Origin: JBCCGI01 sp039029355
GTDB lineage: Bacteria; Planctomycetota; UBA1135; GCA-002686595
Direction: 5' to 3'
Assembly (NCBI GenBank): GCA_039029355.1
Contig: JBCCGI010000058.1
Span: forward strand, 1 to 53,876
DNA: 53,876 nucleotides
In this document: one piece after another, positions 1-8,551 of the stretch
Layout of the letters: each line of letters opens with the position of its first letter
Position numbering within the stretch: the stretch's first letter is position 1
Translations under genes and position numbers: made by a program
Notes under the pieces: generated by a model
Told to the model about the DNA's origin: nothing
Seen by the model: the letters and a program-made list of their open reading frames with translations, nothing else
Databases searched by the model: none

Positions 1-2
1 CG

Positions 3-767
3 CGCGACAAGGTGCGCTACGGCCGCCAGAAGAAGTCGCGCAAGATCGAGGAAGAGGATCGCAAGATCACCGCGATCCACGAGGCCGGCCACGCGATCGT
101 CGCGGCCGTGCTCCCCGAGACCGACGAGCCGCACAAGGTCACCATCGTGCCGCGCGGCCGCGCGCTGGGCGCGACCATGATCCTGCCCGAGCGCGAGAGC
201 TACCACATGCAGCGCACGCGCCTCTTGGCGCGACTCGCGATGCTCTTCGGCGGACGCGTCGCCGAGGAGGAGTTCTGCGGCGACATCTCGGCCGGCGCCT
301 CGGACGACATCCAGCGCGCGACCGACCTGGCACGGGCGATGGTCACCGAGCTCGGCATGAGCGAGAAGATCGGCCCGATCAACTACGCCGAGAAGCAGGG
401 CAACGACTTCCTCGGGACCGAGCTGATGCGCAGCAAGCAGCACTCCGAGGAGACCGCCCGCGAGATCGACGAGGAGATGCGCCAGATCCTGCACGACGCC
501 TACGAGCGCGCCCGCAGCGTGCTGCTCGAGCACCGCGGCGCGATCGAGGCCCTGGCCGACGCGCTCCTGCGCTACGAGACGATCTCGGGCGAGGAGGTGC
601 AGAAGCTGATCGACGGCACCCCGCTGGACGGGCTGCGCCCCGACAAGAAGGAGCCGCCGCGCGCCGACGCCGAGCGGCGCGTCACGCCCGCGCCGGACGG
701 CCAGCGCAACGACCCGGCGGCCGGCGAGGAAGGTCCCGCCGGAGGCCTGCTGGGCTCGCCGGCCTAG
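3..767 (+). CDS. ftsH: ATP-dependent zinc metalloprotease FtsH, C-terminal part (5' end outside the window)
   Basis: This is the M41 peptidase half of FtsH, the membrane-anchored AAA+ protease that degrades misfolded and regulatory membrane proteins. The frame is already open at the window edge. It reads the family's RDKV linker and then the zinc-binding HEAGH motif (around nt 78-92). The GASDDIQRATDLAR stretch holds the third, acidic zinc ligand. The AAA+ module and the N-terminal membrane segments lie upstream and are not visible. After the conserved helical end (ETISGEEVQKLIDG) there is a tail of about 50 residues rich in P, A, G and charged residues, which is probably disordered. The next gene, glmM, is in the same direction after a 148-bp gap that contains a hairpin. 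Confidence 0.95.
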   Translation, partial: RDKVRYGRQKKSRKIEEEDRKITAIHEAGHAIVAAVLPETDEPHKVTIVPRGRALGATMILPERESYHMQRTRLLARLAMLFGGRVAEEEFCGDISAGASDDIQRATDLARAMVTELGMSEKIGPINYAEKQGNDFLGTELMRSKQHSEETAREIDEEMRQILHDAYERARSVLLEHRGAIEALADALLRYETISGEEVQKLIDGTPLDGLRPDKKEPPRADAERRVTPAPDGQRNDPAAGEEGPAGGLLGSPA

Positions 768-778
768 TCCCCCACCGC

Positions 779-810
779 AGGCCGGCGCCTCCGAACGCGA
801 GCGCCGGCCT
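779..810 (+). terminator. Hairpin downstream of ftsH
   Basis: A perfect 10-bp inverted repeat (AGGCCGGCGC / GCGCCGGCCT) encloses a 12-nt loop and starts 12 nt after the ftsH stop codon. There is no T tract, so this is either a GC-type terminator or an mRNA-end stabiliser. The remaining gap up to glmM shows no clear promoter. Confidence 0.45.
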
Positions 811-915
811 CGGGCAGCGGGCATCCTCCGCCCCCGCGGGCGCCAGCAGCCCCCGGGCTTTCGATCGCGCCCGCCCATACCGATCGCACCGACGCTTCGC
901 TACGATCCCGACGCT

Positions 916-2268
916 ATGGGCGAACGACTCTTCGGAACCGACGGCATTCGCGGCAAGGCCGGCGAAGGCTGGCTCCATCCCGAGCGGGTATCGCTGCTCG
1001 GACGCTCGGTGGGACGCGTGCTCGGCGGAGGCCGCGCACTGCTCGGCCACGACGGGCGCCACTCGGGCCCCGAGCTCGAAGCCGCGCTCGCGCGCGGCCT
1101 GAGCGCGGCCGGGTTCGAGTGCGTCAGCGCGGGCCTCATCACCACCCCCGGACTCGCGATCGTCGGCCGCCTGCGCGGCTTCGACGTGACCGCGATGCTC
1201 AGCGCGTCGCACAACCCGGCCGAGGACAACGGCATCAAGCTCTTCGACTCGCGCGGCGAGAAGCTCGCGGACGAGGTCGAGGACGCGATCGAGACCGAGG
1301 CGCGGGCCGGCGTCGAGTCCGGAGAGGTCTGGCCCGATGTGCCCGCCCCCACCCTCGACCCGACGGTCGAGGACGACTACCTCGGGCACGTGCTCGGCTC
1401 CGCGGGCGAGCTGAAGCTCGACGGCCTTACCGTCGTGCTCGACTGCGCCAACGGCGGCGGCAGCCGCGTCGCGCCGCGCGTATTCGGTCGGCTGGGCGCC
1501 CACGTGATCACCACCGCGGGCGAGCCGGACGGCGACAACATCAACGACGGCTGCGGCGCGACGCAACCCGCGGCGCTCCAAGAGGCCGTGCGCAGGCACT
1601 CGGCCGACGTCGGGATCGCGCTCGACGGCGACGGCGACCGCTGCATTCTGGTCGACGAGCACGGCGGGCTGGTCCACGGCGACGGCATCCTCACCCTGGT
1701 GGCGCGGCACGCGAAGGCGCGCGGAGAGCTCGCCGACCCGCGCATCGTCGCCACCGTGATGTCCAACAAGGGCCTGCACCGCGCGCTGCGCGAGGTCGAC
1801 GTGTCGGTCGTGACCGTCGACGTCGGCGACCGGCGCGTCGTCGAAGGCCTGCGCGCCGAGAACCTGGCCCTCGGCGGCGAGCAGTCCGGACACATCGTGT
1901 TCGGCGCCGACAACTTCTACATCGGCGACGGCGTGTACACCGCCCTGCGGGTGCTGCGGGTGCTGCGCGAGAGCGGCGCCTCGCTCTCGGAGCTGGCGTC
2001 TCCGTACCAGCCCTTCCCGCAGGTGCTGATCAACGTCCCGGTGGCCCGCAAGCCGGCCCTGGGCGAGCTCTCCTCGGTGATGGAGGCCGTGCGCTCGATC
2101 GAGGCCGACCTGGCCGACGACGGGCGCGTGCTGCTGCGCTACTCGGGCACCGAAGACCTCGCGCGGGTCATGGTCGAAGGGCCGGACCCCGACTGGATCC
2201 AGACCCGGGCCCAGGAGCTGGCGGCGATCATCGCGCGCGAGATCGGTCAGGAGGCCCCGGCGTCGTGA
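916..2268 (+). CDS. glmM: Phosphoglucosamine mutase
   Basis: GlmM interconverts glucosamine-6-phosphate and glucosamine-1-phosphate, on the route to UDP-GlcNAc for peptidoglycan and LPS. The 450-residue length is normal for the family. The N-terminus has LFGTDGIRG. The phosphoserine loop is MLSASHNP, with the catalytic serine at about residue 98. The metal-binding loop DGDGDR lies near residues 237-242, and the C-terminal phosphate-binding RYSGTEDLARVMVEG is complete. Its stop codon overlaps the GTG start of tsaB (GTGA), so the two are probably translationally coupled. The FGTDGIRG and ASHNP motifs separate it from phosphomannomutases of the same superfamily. Confidence 0.96.
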   Translation: MGERLFGTDGIRGKAGEGWLHPERVSLLGRSVGRVLGGGRALLGHDGRHSGPELEAALARGLSAAGFECVSAGLITTPGLAIVGRLRGFDVTAMLSASHNPAEDNGIKLFDSRGEKLADEVEDAIETEARAGVESGEVWPDVPAPTLDPTVEDDYLGHVLGSAGELKLDGLTVVLDCANGGGSRVAPRVFGRLGAHVITTAGEPDGDNINDGCGATQPAALQEAVRRHSADVGIALDGDGDRCILVDEHGGLVHGDGILTLVARHAKARGELADPRIVATVMSNKGLHRALREVDVSVVTVDVGDRRVVEGLRAENLALGGEQSGHIVFGADNFYIGDGVYTALRVLRVLRESGASLSELASPYQPFPQVLINVPVARKPALGELSSVMEAVRSIEADLADDGRVLLRYSGTEDLARVMVEGPDPDWIQTRAQELAAIIAREIGQEAPAS

Positions 2269-2933
2269 AGGTCGTCGCCGCGCTCGAGACCTCGACGCGG
2301 CGGGGCTCGGTCGCGCTGCTGGCGAACGGCCGGGTGCACGAGGCCGCGCTGGAGGGCGAGCGCGCCCACGCGAGCGATCTGCTCCCGGCGCTCGACGGCC
2401 TGCTGCGCGCGGCCGGCGCGGCGCCGTCCGAGCTCGACGCTTGCGCGGTCGGGATCGGTCCGGGCAGCTTCACCGGGCTGCGTGTCGCGGTGGCGACCGC
2501 CTTCGGCCTCACGCGCGGCTCGGACGCCGTGCTGGTCGGAATCCCGTCGTTCGAGGCGTTGGCGCTGGATGCGCTCGCCGCGGGCGAGGAGGCCAGCGTG
2601 CTGCAGGATGCGCGCGCCGGCGCGCTCTACCTCGCGCGGTACGCGCGCACCGAGGACGGCATCGAGGTGCTTCGGCCGCCGTGCGTAGTCACCGCGGACG
2701 AGCTGGCCGGCGAGCTTCCGCCGGGGCAGGCGATCCTCGGCGACGATGCGGCCTTTCGCGCCTCCGGCCTCGCCGACAAAGAGCGCGCGCGCCTGCGCAG
2801 CGGCGGCGTGCCGACCGCGACCGCGGTGCTGCGCCTCGGCCAGCTGCGCCTGGCGAGCGACGGTCCGACGCCGCCCTCCGAGCTTGAGCCGCTCTACCTA
2901 CGGCCCTTCGCCGTGCGCCGCCGCGCGCGCTAG
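2265..2933 (+). CDS. tsaB: tRNA N6-threonylcarbamoyladenosine biosynthesis protein TsaB
   Basis: TsaB is the scaffold partner of TsaD in making the t6A37 modification of ANN-decoding tRNAs. The 222-residue product has the ASKHA-fold start (VAALETSTRRGSVAL) and the diagnostic GPGSFTGLRVAVATAFGL segment. The chosen start is GTG at 2265, which overlaps the glmM TGA in the GTGA arrangement. The frame stays open far upstream, but that part lies inside glmM and is low-complexity R/G-rich. TsaB is catalytically degenerate as a family. No tsaD, tsaC or tsaE lies in the window. The C-terminal YLRPFAVRRRAR is typical. Transcription probably ends at the hairpin just downstream. Confidence 0.93.
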   Translation: MKVVAALETSTRRGSVALLANGRVHEAALEGERAHASDLLPALDGLLRAAGAAPSELDACAVGIGPGSFTGLRVAVATAFGLTRGSDAVLVGIPSFEALALDALAAGEEASVLQDARAGALYLARYARTEDGIEVLRPPCVVTADELAGELPPGQAILGDDAAFRASGLADKERARLRSGGVPTATAVLRLGQLRLASDGPTPPSELEPLYLRPFAVRRRAR

Positions 2934-2943
2934 GGCACGAAAG

Positions 2944-2978
2944 AAGGCGCCCCGAAGCCCATGGCTCCGGGGCGCCTT
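2944..2978 (-). terminator. Terminator between convergent tsaB and the histone gene
   Basis: An 11-bp perfect inverted repeat (AAGGCGCCCCG / CGGGGCGCCTT), extended by an inner AGCC/GGCT pairing, lies between two convergent genes. Read on the minus strand the stem is followed by TTCTTTC, so it works best as a rho-independent terminator for the histone gene. On the plus strand the T tail is weak. A smaller hairpin (GGCACC gcc GGTGCC) sits at about 3013-3027, at the end of the histone gene. Confidence 0.7.
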
Positions 2979-3023
2979 GGTTGCGGCTAGGGCGGCGCAG
3001 GGGGCACCGCCGGTGCCAGCGGC

Positions 3024-3272
3024 CTAGAGATCGTGCGGGCGCAGGGTCTTGCGACCGTTGTTGACCGCGCGGGCCTCAGCCTGGTTGATCAGCTCGCGGA
3101 CGGCGTCGTCCAGGGCGCCATAGAACTCGCCGGAGACGTTGATGCCAGCGGCCGCCTTGGTGCGGCTCTTGCTGATGATGAAGTCCATCGCCGTCTTCTT
3201 CGCGCGCGAACGGCGCGCGGGCTTCTTCGCCGCCTTGCGGGCCGGCTTCTTCTTGGCTTTCCGTTTGGCCAT
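3024..3272 (-). CDS. Bacterial histone-fold protein with basic N-terminal tail
   Basis: This 82-residue protein has two parts. Residues 1-27 are a K/R/A/P tail of the kind found in H1-like bacterial proteins (KRKAKKKPARKAAKK). Residues 28-82 read as a single histone fold: a short first helix, then NVSGEFYGALDDAVRELINQ as the long second helix, then EARAVNNG and RKTLRPHDL. The last segment matches the RxTxxxxD signature of archaeal and bacterial histones. It is presumably a DNA-binding nucleoid protein acting as a dimer. The ATG is preceded by GAAGG about 9 nt upstream and by a near-consensus promoter. Bacterial histones are known (for example in Bdellovibrio and in several PVC genomes). The fusion to a lysine-rich tail is the notable feature. 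The function is inferred from sequence only. Confidence 0.82.
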   Translation of the reverse strand: MAKRKAKKKPARKAAKKPARRSRAKKTAMDFIISKSRTKAAAGINVSGEFYGALDDAVRELINQAEARAVNNGRKTLRPHDL

Positions 3273-3317
3273 GTGTGTATGCCTTCGTTGTTGGTTTCGA
3301 GCCGTGACGCTGAGCCA

Positions 3318-3346
3318 AGAATGTCTCTGGCGCATGGGGCTGTCAA
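3318..3346 (-). promoter_or_regulatory. Sigma-70-type promoter of the histone gene
   Basis: On the minus strand a perfect -35 TTGACA (3346-3341) is followed after exactly 17 bp by CATTCT (3323-3318) as -10. This predicts a leader of about 40 nt with a GAAGG ribosome site. A perfect TTGACA is unusual in such GC-rich DNA and suggests strong expression. The rest of the 210-bp divergent region towards alr shows no other convincing promoter. Confidence 0.65.
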
Positions 3347-3482
3347 CAGAGCCGTCGCCGCGGATTCCCGTTTTTCCGCCCGAATTCGGCCGCGATTCCG
3401 CGATCTGAGTCGGGGCCGTTCGATGCGCGGACGCGCGGTCGCCGCTTGGATCCCCCGCGCGCGGTGGACTATCCTCTCCTCG

Positions 3483-4682
3483 GTGGATACCTCGCGGGTC
3501 TGGGCGGACATCGATCTCGACGCTCTGGGTCACAACCTGGGGGTGATCCGCCGAGCGGTCGGGCCGGCGCCGGCGCTGCTCCTCGTGGTCAAGGCCGACG
3601 CGTATGGGCACGGCGCGGTGGCGGTCGCGCACCACGCGCTGCGCAGCGGAGCCCAGGCCCTGGGCGTGGGGACGTCGGCCGAGGCCCTGGAGCTGCGCCG
3701 CGCAGGCATCCGTGCCCGCATCCTGGTGCTGGGCACCATCGTGGCCGAAGAGGTCGGCTCCTGCGTCCGCCACGGCATCGAGATCGGCCTGCACGCCACG
3801 GACCGAGCCCGCGCGCTGGAGGAGGCCGGCCGCGTCGCGGAGCGGGTTGTGCGCGTGCACCTGAATGTCGATACAGGGATGGGCCGGCTCGGGGTCCTCC
3901 CCCGCCGAGCGGCGGACGTCCTGCGCGTCGTCCAGCGCTCGCCGCACGTCGAGCTGGCCGGCGTCATGACCCACCTCGCTGCCGTCGACGAGCACGACCC
4001 GAGCCCCGAAGAGCAGCTGCGCCGCTTCGAGCGCGTGCTGGCCTCCGCGCGCGGCGAAGGCCTGATCCCGGCCTCGGCCTGGGTGCACGCGGCGAACTCG
4101 CTGGGCATCTTCCGCGGCGCGGGGTCCGCCTACGACGCTGTGCGTCCGGGCCTCGCCGCGTTCGGGGTCGGCACCGACCTCCCCACCGCGCGCGCGCTGC
4201 AGCCGGTCCTGAGCTGGCGCACGCAGGTCGTCTTCCTCAAGGACCTGCCGGCGGGCTCGCGCGTGGGCTACGGCGGCGCGTGGACCGCGTCGCGCGACAC
4301 GCGCGTCGCGACGCTGCCGGTGGGGTACAACGACGGCCTGGCCTGGTCGCTGGGCAACCGCGCCGAGGTGCTGGTGCGCGGCCGGCGGGCTCCGCTCATC
4401 GGGCGCGTGTCGATGGACTACGCGACGGTCGACGTCACCGACGTGCCCGGCGTCGCGGTCGGCGACACCGTCACGCTGCTGGGCCGCGACGCCGGCGAGC
4501 GCATCCGCGTCGAAGAGCTGGCGGAGCGCGCGGGCACGATCCCGCACGAGATCACGTGCCGCGTCGGACAGCGCGTCGGGCGCGTCTACCGGGGCGGCGA
4601 CGAGCCCGCTCCGGGCCCGCCGCCCGAGCGGGCGGAAGGGCGGTCGCCGACCCGCCCGGCGACCGGAGCCGGGGCGCGATGA
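3483..4682 (+). CDS. alr: Alanine racemase
   Basis: Alr is the PLP-dependent racemase that supplies D-alanine for peptidoglycan. The PLP lysine lies in VVKADAYGHG (about residue 37). The second catalytic base, tyrosine, lies in RVGYGGAW, and the substrate-side VSMDYATVDVTDVP and IPHEITCRVGQRV motifs are present. I chose the GTG at 3483 because the fold starts immediately at RVWADIDLDALGHNL. An ATG at 3423 would add 20 residues and cannot be excluded; neither start has a good ribosome site. The C-terminal tail of about 30 residues (PPPERAEGRSPT...) is beyond the usual length and is probably disordered. The stop overlaps the next ATG (ATGA). Confidence 0.94.
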   Translation: MDTSRVWADIDLDALGHNLGVIRRAVGPAPALLLVVKADAYGHGAVAVAHHALRSGAQALGVGTSAEALELRRAGIRARILVLGTIVAEEVGSCVRHGIEIGLHATDRARALEEAGRVAERVVRVHLNVDTGMGRLGVLPRRAADVLRVVQRSPHVELAGVMTHLAAVDEHDPSPEEQLRRFERVLASARGEGLIPASAWVHAANSLGIFRGAGSAYDAVRPGLAAFGVGTDLPTARALQPVLSWRTQVVFLKDLPAGSRVGYGGAWTASRDTRVATLPVGYNDGLAWSLGNRAEVLVRGRRAPLIGRVSMDYATVDVTDVPGVAVGDTVTLLGRDAGERIRVEELAERAGTIPHEITCRVGQRVGRVYRGGDEPAPGPPPERAEGRSPTRPATGAGAR

Positions 4683-7600
4683 GCGGGCTCCTCCGGCTGC
4701 TGCGGCGACTGTTCCTCCTGGTCGCGTGGGTGCTCTTCCTTTGCGCCGCCGGGCTGATCGCGCTCGAGGAGAGCGGCGTGCTGACCGATTTCGCGCGCGA
4801 GAAACTGGCCGCCGAGCTCGGCGTGGTCGGCCAGCACGTGCACGTCGAGCGCGCACGCCTGCTCTGGTTCGAGCCCGGGCTCGTGCTCGAAGGCGTCACC
4901 TTCGACGGCGAGCTGGCACCGGACGGCCGCGGACCACAGGAGCGCACGTGGCGCGAGGGCGAAGAACGCCTGCGCCTGTCGACCATCCACGTGCGCTTCC
5001 ACCCGCGCCTCGATCCGCGCCAGCCGATCGAGGAGGTCGAGGTCCGCGGCGGACGGGTCCAGCTGTCCGACACGCTCTTCGAGGCGCTGCAGGCCCTCTC
5101 GACGACCGAGGGCGAGCCGGGCCCCGAGCGCCGTGCTCCCCCCGTCTCGGTCCGCGGCCTCGCCGTGCGGCTCGAGACGCCGGGCGGTGCCGACCTGCCG
5201 CTCGGAAGCGCCGACTTCGTCGTCGAGGACGACGGCACCGGCCGCACGCGTATCCGCGGCCGGCTCTCCCCCACCCTGGGCGGCGCGATCTACGCCCCCG
5301 CGGCGGTCCACCTCGAGGGCGAGGCCTACAGCGACAGCGGCTTCGCGCTGCGAGCCACGGCGCACTCGCTGCTGGTCGACTCGGCCGGCATGGAGCCCGG
5401 CGAGGCCGAGCGCCTGACCGGCGTGTCGTCCTTCCGCGGCGAGCTGGCCCTGAACCTCGAGGCGAGCCTCGGGCCCAAGGGCGACGCCGCACCGCGCGCC
5501 GACCTGCGACTGCGCCTGCGCGACGGGTACCTGGAGCTGCCGGGCCAGCTGCCGGCGGAGGAGCTCGACCTCGAGCTCGACGCGAGCTTTGCCCCCGGCC
5601 CGGGCATGACCCTGTGGGAACCCGACGCGTGGGCCGCGACCGCGCGCGCGCGCGGGCGGTGGAACCGCAGCCCGGTCGACGCCTGGGCGCTGGTCGGCGG
5701 CGACGCGTCGTCCACCGCGCTGCTCGAGTCCTGGGTCTCGATCGGCGGCCTGCAGCTCGACGAGGAGACGCTGCGCGCCACCGGCGCCGAGGACAAGCGC
5801 GACTTCCGCGAGACCTTCAACGCGCTCGGCCCGCGCGGATCGGTCGACACGGTGGTCTCGCTGCGGCTGCCGCGCCGGAGCGGGACCGAGGGCCCGGTGT
5901 GGACGGGCACACGCGAGCTGCTCGTCGAGCTCCACTGCGAGGGCGACGCGGGCATGACCTTCCACGGCTGGCTCGACGAGAACGACGAGCGCCAGGGTGT
6001 CCCGATCCCGTGCACCGACCTGCGCGGCCGCATCCTGTTCGCGCACAACAGCGCGCTGCGACGCCCCGACCACCTGGCCTTCGTCGGCATGACCGCCGAC
6101 CACGGGACGGGCCCGGTAGTGGCGCAGGGCATGCTGAGCGCGCCGCTGGAGGGGCGGCGCCCCGACCTCGACTTCCAGATCTCCGTGCCGACGATCGACG
6201 TCGGACCGCGGCTCGCCGCGGGGCTCGAGGGGCTGAAGGCGACCAACTGGATCTGGGACGAATTCGGCCCCACCGGCGGAACGATGTCGGGCGACTGGAG
6301 GCTGCGCCAGCGGCACGAGATCAACGGGCTCTCGGCCGAGGGGGTCGTCCGCCTCGACCGGGTCGGAGTCCTGTGGAAGGACGTGCCCGTGCCGCTGAAC
6401 GAGGTGTCTGGCGAGCTCGGGCTCCGCTGGGCCAACGACAGCTCGACGATCGTCGACCTGCCCCCGATCCCGGGCACCGGGCGCCATCCCGCGTACCGCG
6501 CCGTCGCCGTTCGCTGGGACCTCGCCAACCAGCCCGGCGTGGGCCAGACCGTGCGCGCGCGCGGCGTGGCCCGCGGCGAGTCGCTGCCGCCCGAGGTGCA
6601 GAGCACCGACATCTCGCGGCGCCCCGCGCAGTCGCTGCAGATCGAGCTCGACGGGCTGCTCCTGCGCGGGCAGGACTGGGACACGCTCTCCGCGCGCTTC
6701 CCCGAGATGGGCGCCCAGGTCGAGGAGCTGCGCGGCCAGGGCTCGATCAATGCGGTTTTCCGCGGTCGGCGGCCGGCGCCCGACGCGCTCTACCGCTACG
6801 ACGTCGAGGTGCGGCCGGAGAACGTGGTGCTCACCCCGCGCATCTTCGGACGCCAGACCCAGGGCATCGAGGGCCGCGTGCTGATCAGCGGCCAGGAGTC
6901 GCCCGAAGGTCCCGAGGTCGAGGGCGAGGGGAGCGCCCGCTTCGCGCTGTTCGGCGCCTGGGGCGCCGACGTCGCCCTCGCGGCACGCGGCGAGGTGCTG
7001 CCCGGCGCGCCGGCGACGATCGAGATCCTCGGAGCCGGCGTCGACCCGGCGAGCCCGACGTTCAAGGGAGCGCTGACCTCATCGCTCAACGAAGACGCGG
7101 ACGGCGACGAGGTGGACCTCTCGGCCTTCGAGGTCGACGGCCGGCTCGACTTCGAGGCGCGCGTCGAGTTCGCGGCCGAGCCCGACGTCCCCCCGGACGC
7201 GACCTACCGCGTGTTCCTCCGCGGCAACCGCTTCCGCTCGGAGGCCTTCCGGCTGGAGTCGATGCAGGGCGTGTTCGTGCAGGAGCAGGATGTGCTGCGC
7301 AGCCCGCTGCTGCGCGCCTCGCTGGCGGGCACGCCGGTGGAGCTGCGCAATGTCCTCTTCCTCTCGCTCGACGCGGCGCGCGACCTCGAGGGTGCCGACC
7401 CGTTGCTCAAGAGCTCCGACCTGATGCTCGACGAGAAGGGGCACGTGCTGCAGGCCGACTGGTCGGCGGCCGGCGTGTCGCTCGACCGCGAGCACCTGTC
7501 GCCGTTTGTCGACGACGAGACCCTGGACCTGCTCCTGAACGGCACCGACCTGGCCGGCCGGATCGACATCCGCAACGCGCGCCTCCTGGTCGTGTCGGAC

Positions 7601-8527
7601 AACCACGGCAAGGACCGGGTGGTGTTCCGCGGCGACGTGTTCCCGCGCGGGGTCGCGCTGAAGGCCGGCCTCCCGATCGAGATCCGCACCGCGGCGATCG
7701 GCGTCGAGCAGCTCGTGCTCGAAGCCGGGCGGGTGCGTGGCTGGTGGCGCGTGGCCGGGCTCGACGGCGACATCGCCGGCCGGCGCGTCGAGGACGCGGG
7801 CATGATCATGACCTTCGTCGACGGCCGGCTGACGATCGACAACCTGCGCGGCTCCTTCGGGGGCGGGCGCATCACCTCGCTGGGCGGCGTCGAGCAGGCC
7901 GACCGCGCGATCGCGATCGACCTGACCGAGCCCTACGGCTACGCGATCGCCGTGCGCCTGAACGAGGTGCGGGTCGACGAGCTGCTCGGCGGCGTCTTCG
8001 AGTCGAGCATCGAGGACCTCGGCCGGCTCACCGCCTGGATGCGGCTGCGGGGCGAGGGCGGCGACGTCCTGGCGCTCGCGGGCGGCGGCGCCGTGCGCGT
8101 CTTCGACGCCCGGCTCTGGTCGATCCCGGTGGTGCGGGAGCTATTCCGATCCCTGGGACTCGACGCGAGCGCGATCTTCGACCAGATGGACATGCGCTGG
8201 GCCCTGGACGACGGCACGCTGCGGATGGGCGACCTGCGGGTCCGCAGCCCGCTGCTGCAGCTGGTGGGCGAGGGCAGCCTGGAGCTCACGGGCGAGGTCC
8301 GGAGCGATCTTCAGGTCCGTTACAGCCTTGTGGATAAGATCGGCCCCCTGAATCGGGTTTTCTACTGGCTGAACAACAGCCTGTGGCAGGTGGCCATCCG
8401 GGGCGACCTGTCGCGGCCCCGGGTGTCTGTGCGGAACTCGATCGCGGAGTTCCTGTTCGGCTTCGAGGACGACCCGCCGCGGGGTCTGCCGCTCCCCGGG
8501 TGGTCCCCCCTTTCCAGCCGCTTCTGA
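4679..8527 (+). CDS. AsmA/YhdP-like large inner-membrane-anchored protein
   Basis: The product has 1,282 residues and one N-terminal membrane helix (about residues 8-28, LFLLVAWVLFLCAAGLIAL). A very long, beta-rich, presumably periplasmic region follows. The C-terminal 250 residues have the AsmA/DUF3971-type pattern: repeated GGGRITSLGG, SIEDLGRLTAWMRLRGEGGD, DGTLRMGDLRVRSPLLQLVGEG, and a final DLSRPRVSV motif. The family (YhdP, TamB, AsmA) forms bridge-like grooves that move phospholipid between the inner and outer membranes, so a role in envelope lipid transport is the best guess. It overlaps the alr stop by 4 nt, so the two are co-translated. Family membership is recognised by pattern; the exact subfamily is uncertain. 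Confidence 0.78.
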   Translation: MSGLLRLLRRLFLLVAWVLFLCAAGLIALEESGVLTDFAREKLAAELGVVGQHVHVERARLLWFEPGLVLEGVTFDGELAPDGRGPQERTWREGEERLRLSTIHVRFHPRLDPRQPIEEVEVRGGRVQLSDTLFEALQALSTTEGEPGPERRAPPVSVRGLAVRLETPGGADLPLGSADFVVEDDGTGRTRIRGRLSPTLGGAIYAPAAVHLEGEAYSDSGFALRATAHSLLVDSAGMEPGEAERLTGVSSFRGELALNLEASLGPKGDAAPRADLRLRLRDGYLELPGQLPAEELDLELDASFAPGPGMTLWEPDAWAATARARGRWNRSPVDAWALVGGDASSTALLESWVSIGGLQLDEETLRATGAEDKRDFRETFNALGPRGSVDTVVSLRLPRRSGTEGPVWTGTRELLVELHCEGDAGMTFHGWLDENDERQGVPIPCTDLRGRILFAHNSALRRPDHLAFVGMTADHGTGPVVAQGMLSAPLEGRRPDLDFQISVPTIDVGPRLAAGLEGLKATNWIWDEFGPTGGTMSGDWRLRQRHEINGLSAEGVVRLDRVGVLWKDVPVPLNEVSGELGLRWANDSSTIVDLPPIPGTGRHPAYRAVAVRWDLANQPGVGQTVRARGVARGESLPPEVQSTDISRRPAQSLQIELDGLLLRGQDWDTLSARFPEMGAQVEELRGQGSINAVFRGRRPAPDALYRYDVEVRPENVVLTPRIFGRQTQGIEGRVLISGQESPEGPEVEGEGSARFALFGAWGADVALAARGEVLPGAPATIEILGAGVDPASPTFKGALTSSLNEDADGDEVDLSAFEVDGRLDFEARVEFAAEPDVPPDATYRVFLRGNRFRSEAFRLESMQGVFVQEQDVLRSPLLRASLAGTPVELRNVLFLSLDAARDLEGADPLLKSSDLMLDEKGHVLQADWSAAGVSLDREHLSPFVDDETLDLLLNGTDLAGRIDIRNARLLVVSDNHGKDRVVFRGDVFPRGVALKAGLPIEIRTAAIGVEQLVLEAGRVRGWWRVAGLDGDIAGRRVEDAGMIMTFVDGRLTIDNLRGSFGGGRITSLGGVEQADRAIAIDLTEPYGYAIAVRLNEVRVDELLGGVFESSIEDLGRLTAWMRLRGEGGDVLALAGGGAVRVFDARLWSIPVVRELFRSLGLDASAIFDQMDMRWALDDGTLRMGDLRVRSPLLQLVGEGSLELTGEVRSDLQVRYSLVDKIGPLNRVFYWLNNSLWQVAIRGDLSRPRVSVRNSIAEFLFGFEDDPPRGLPLPGWSPLSSRF

Positions 8528-8551
8528 GGTCGTCAGAATGACCGCCTCTCC

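Noticed and set aside
1119..2264. Upstream open extension of tsaB through glmM
   Set aside because: The extension reads basic low-complexity sequence out of frame with glmM. The TsaB fold starts at the GTG at 2265, which overlaps the glmM stop.
3446..4678. Upstream open extension of the AsmA-like gene
   Set aside because: It lies inside alr in another frame and has no family features. The membrane anchor begins at the ATG at 4679.
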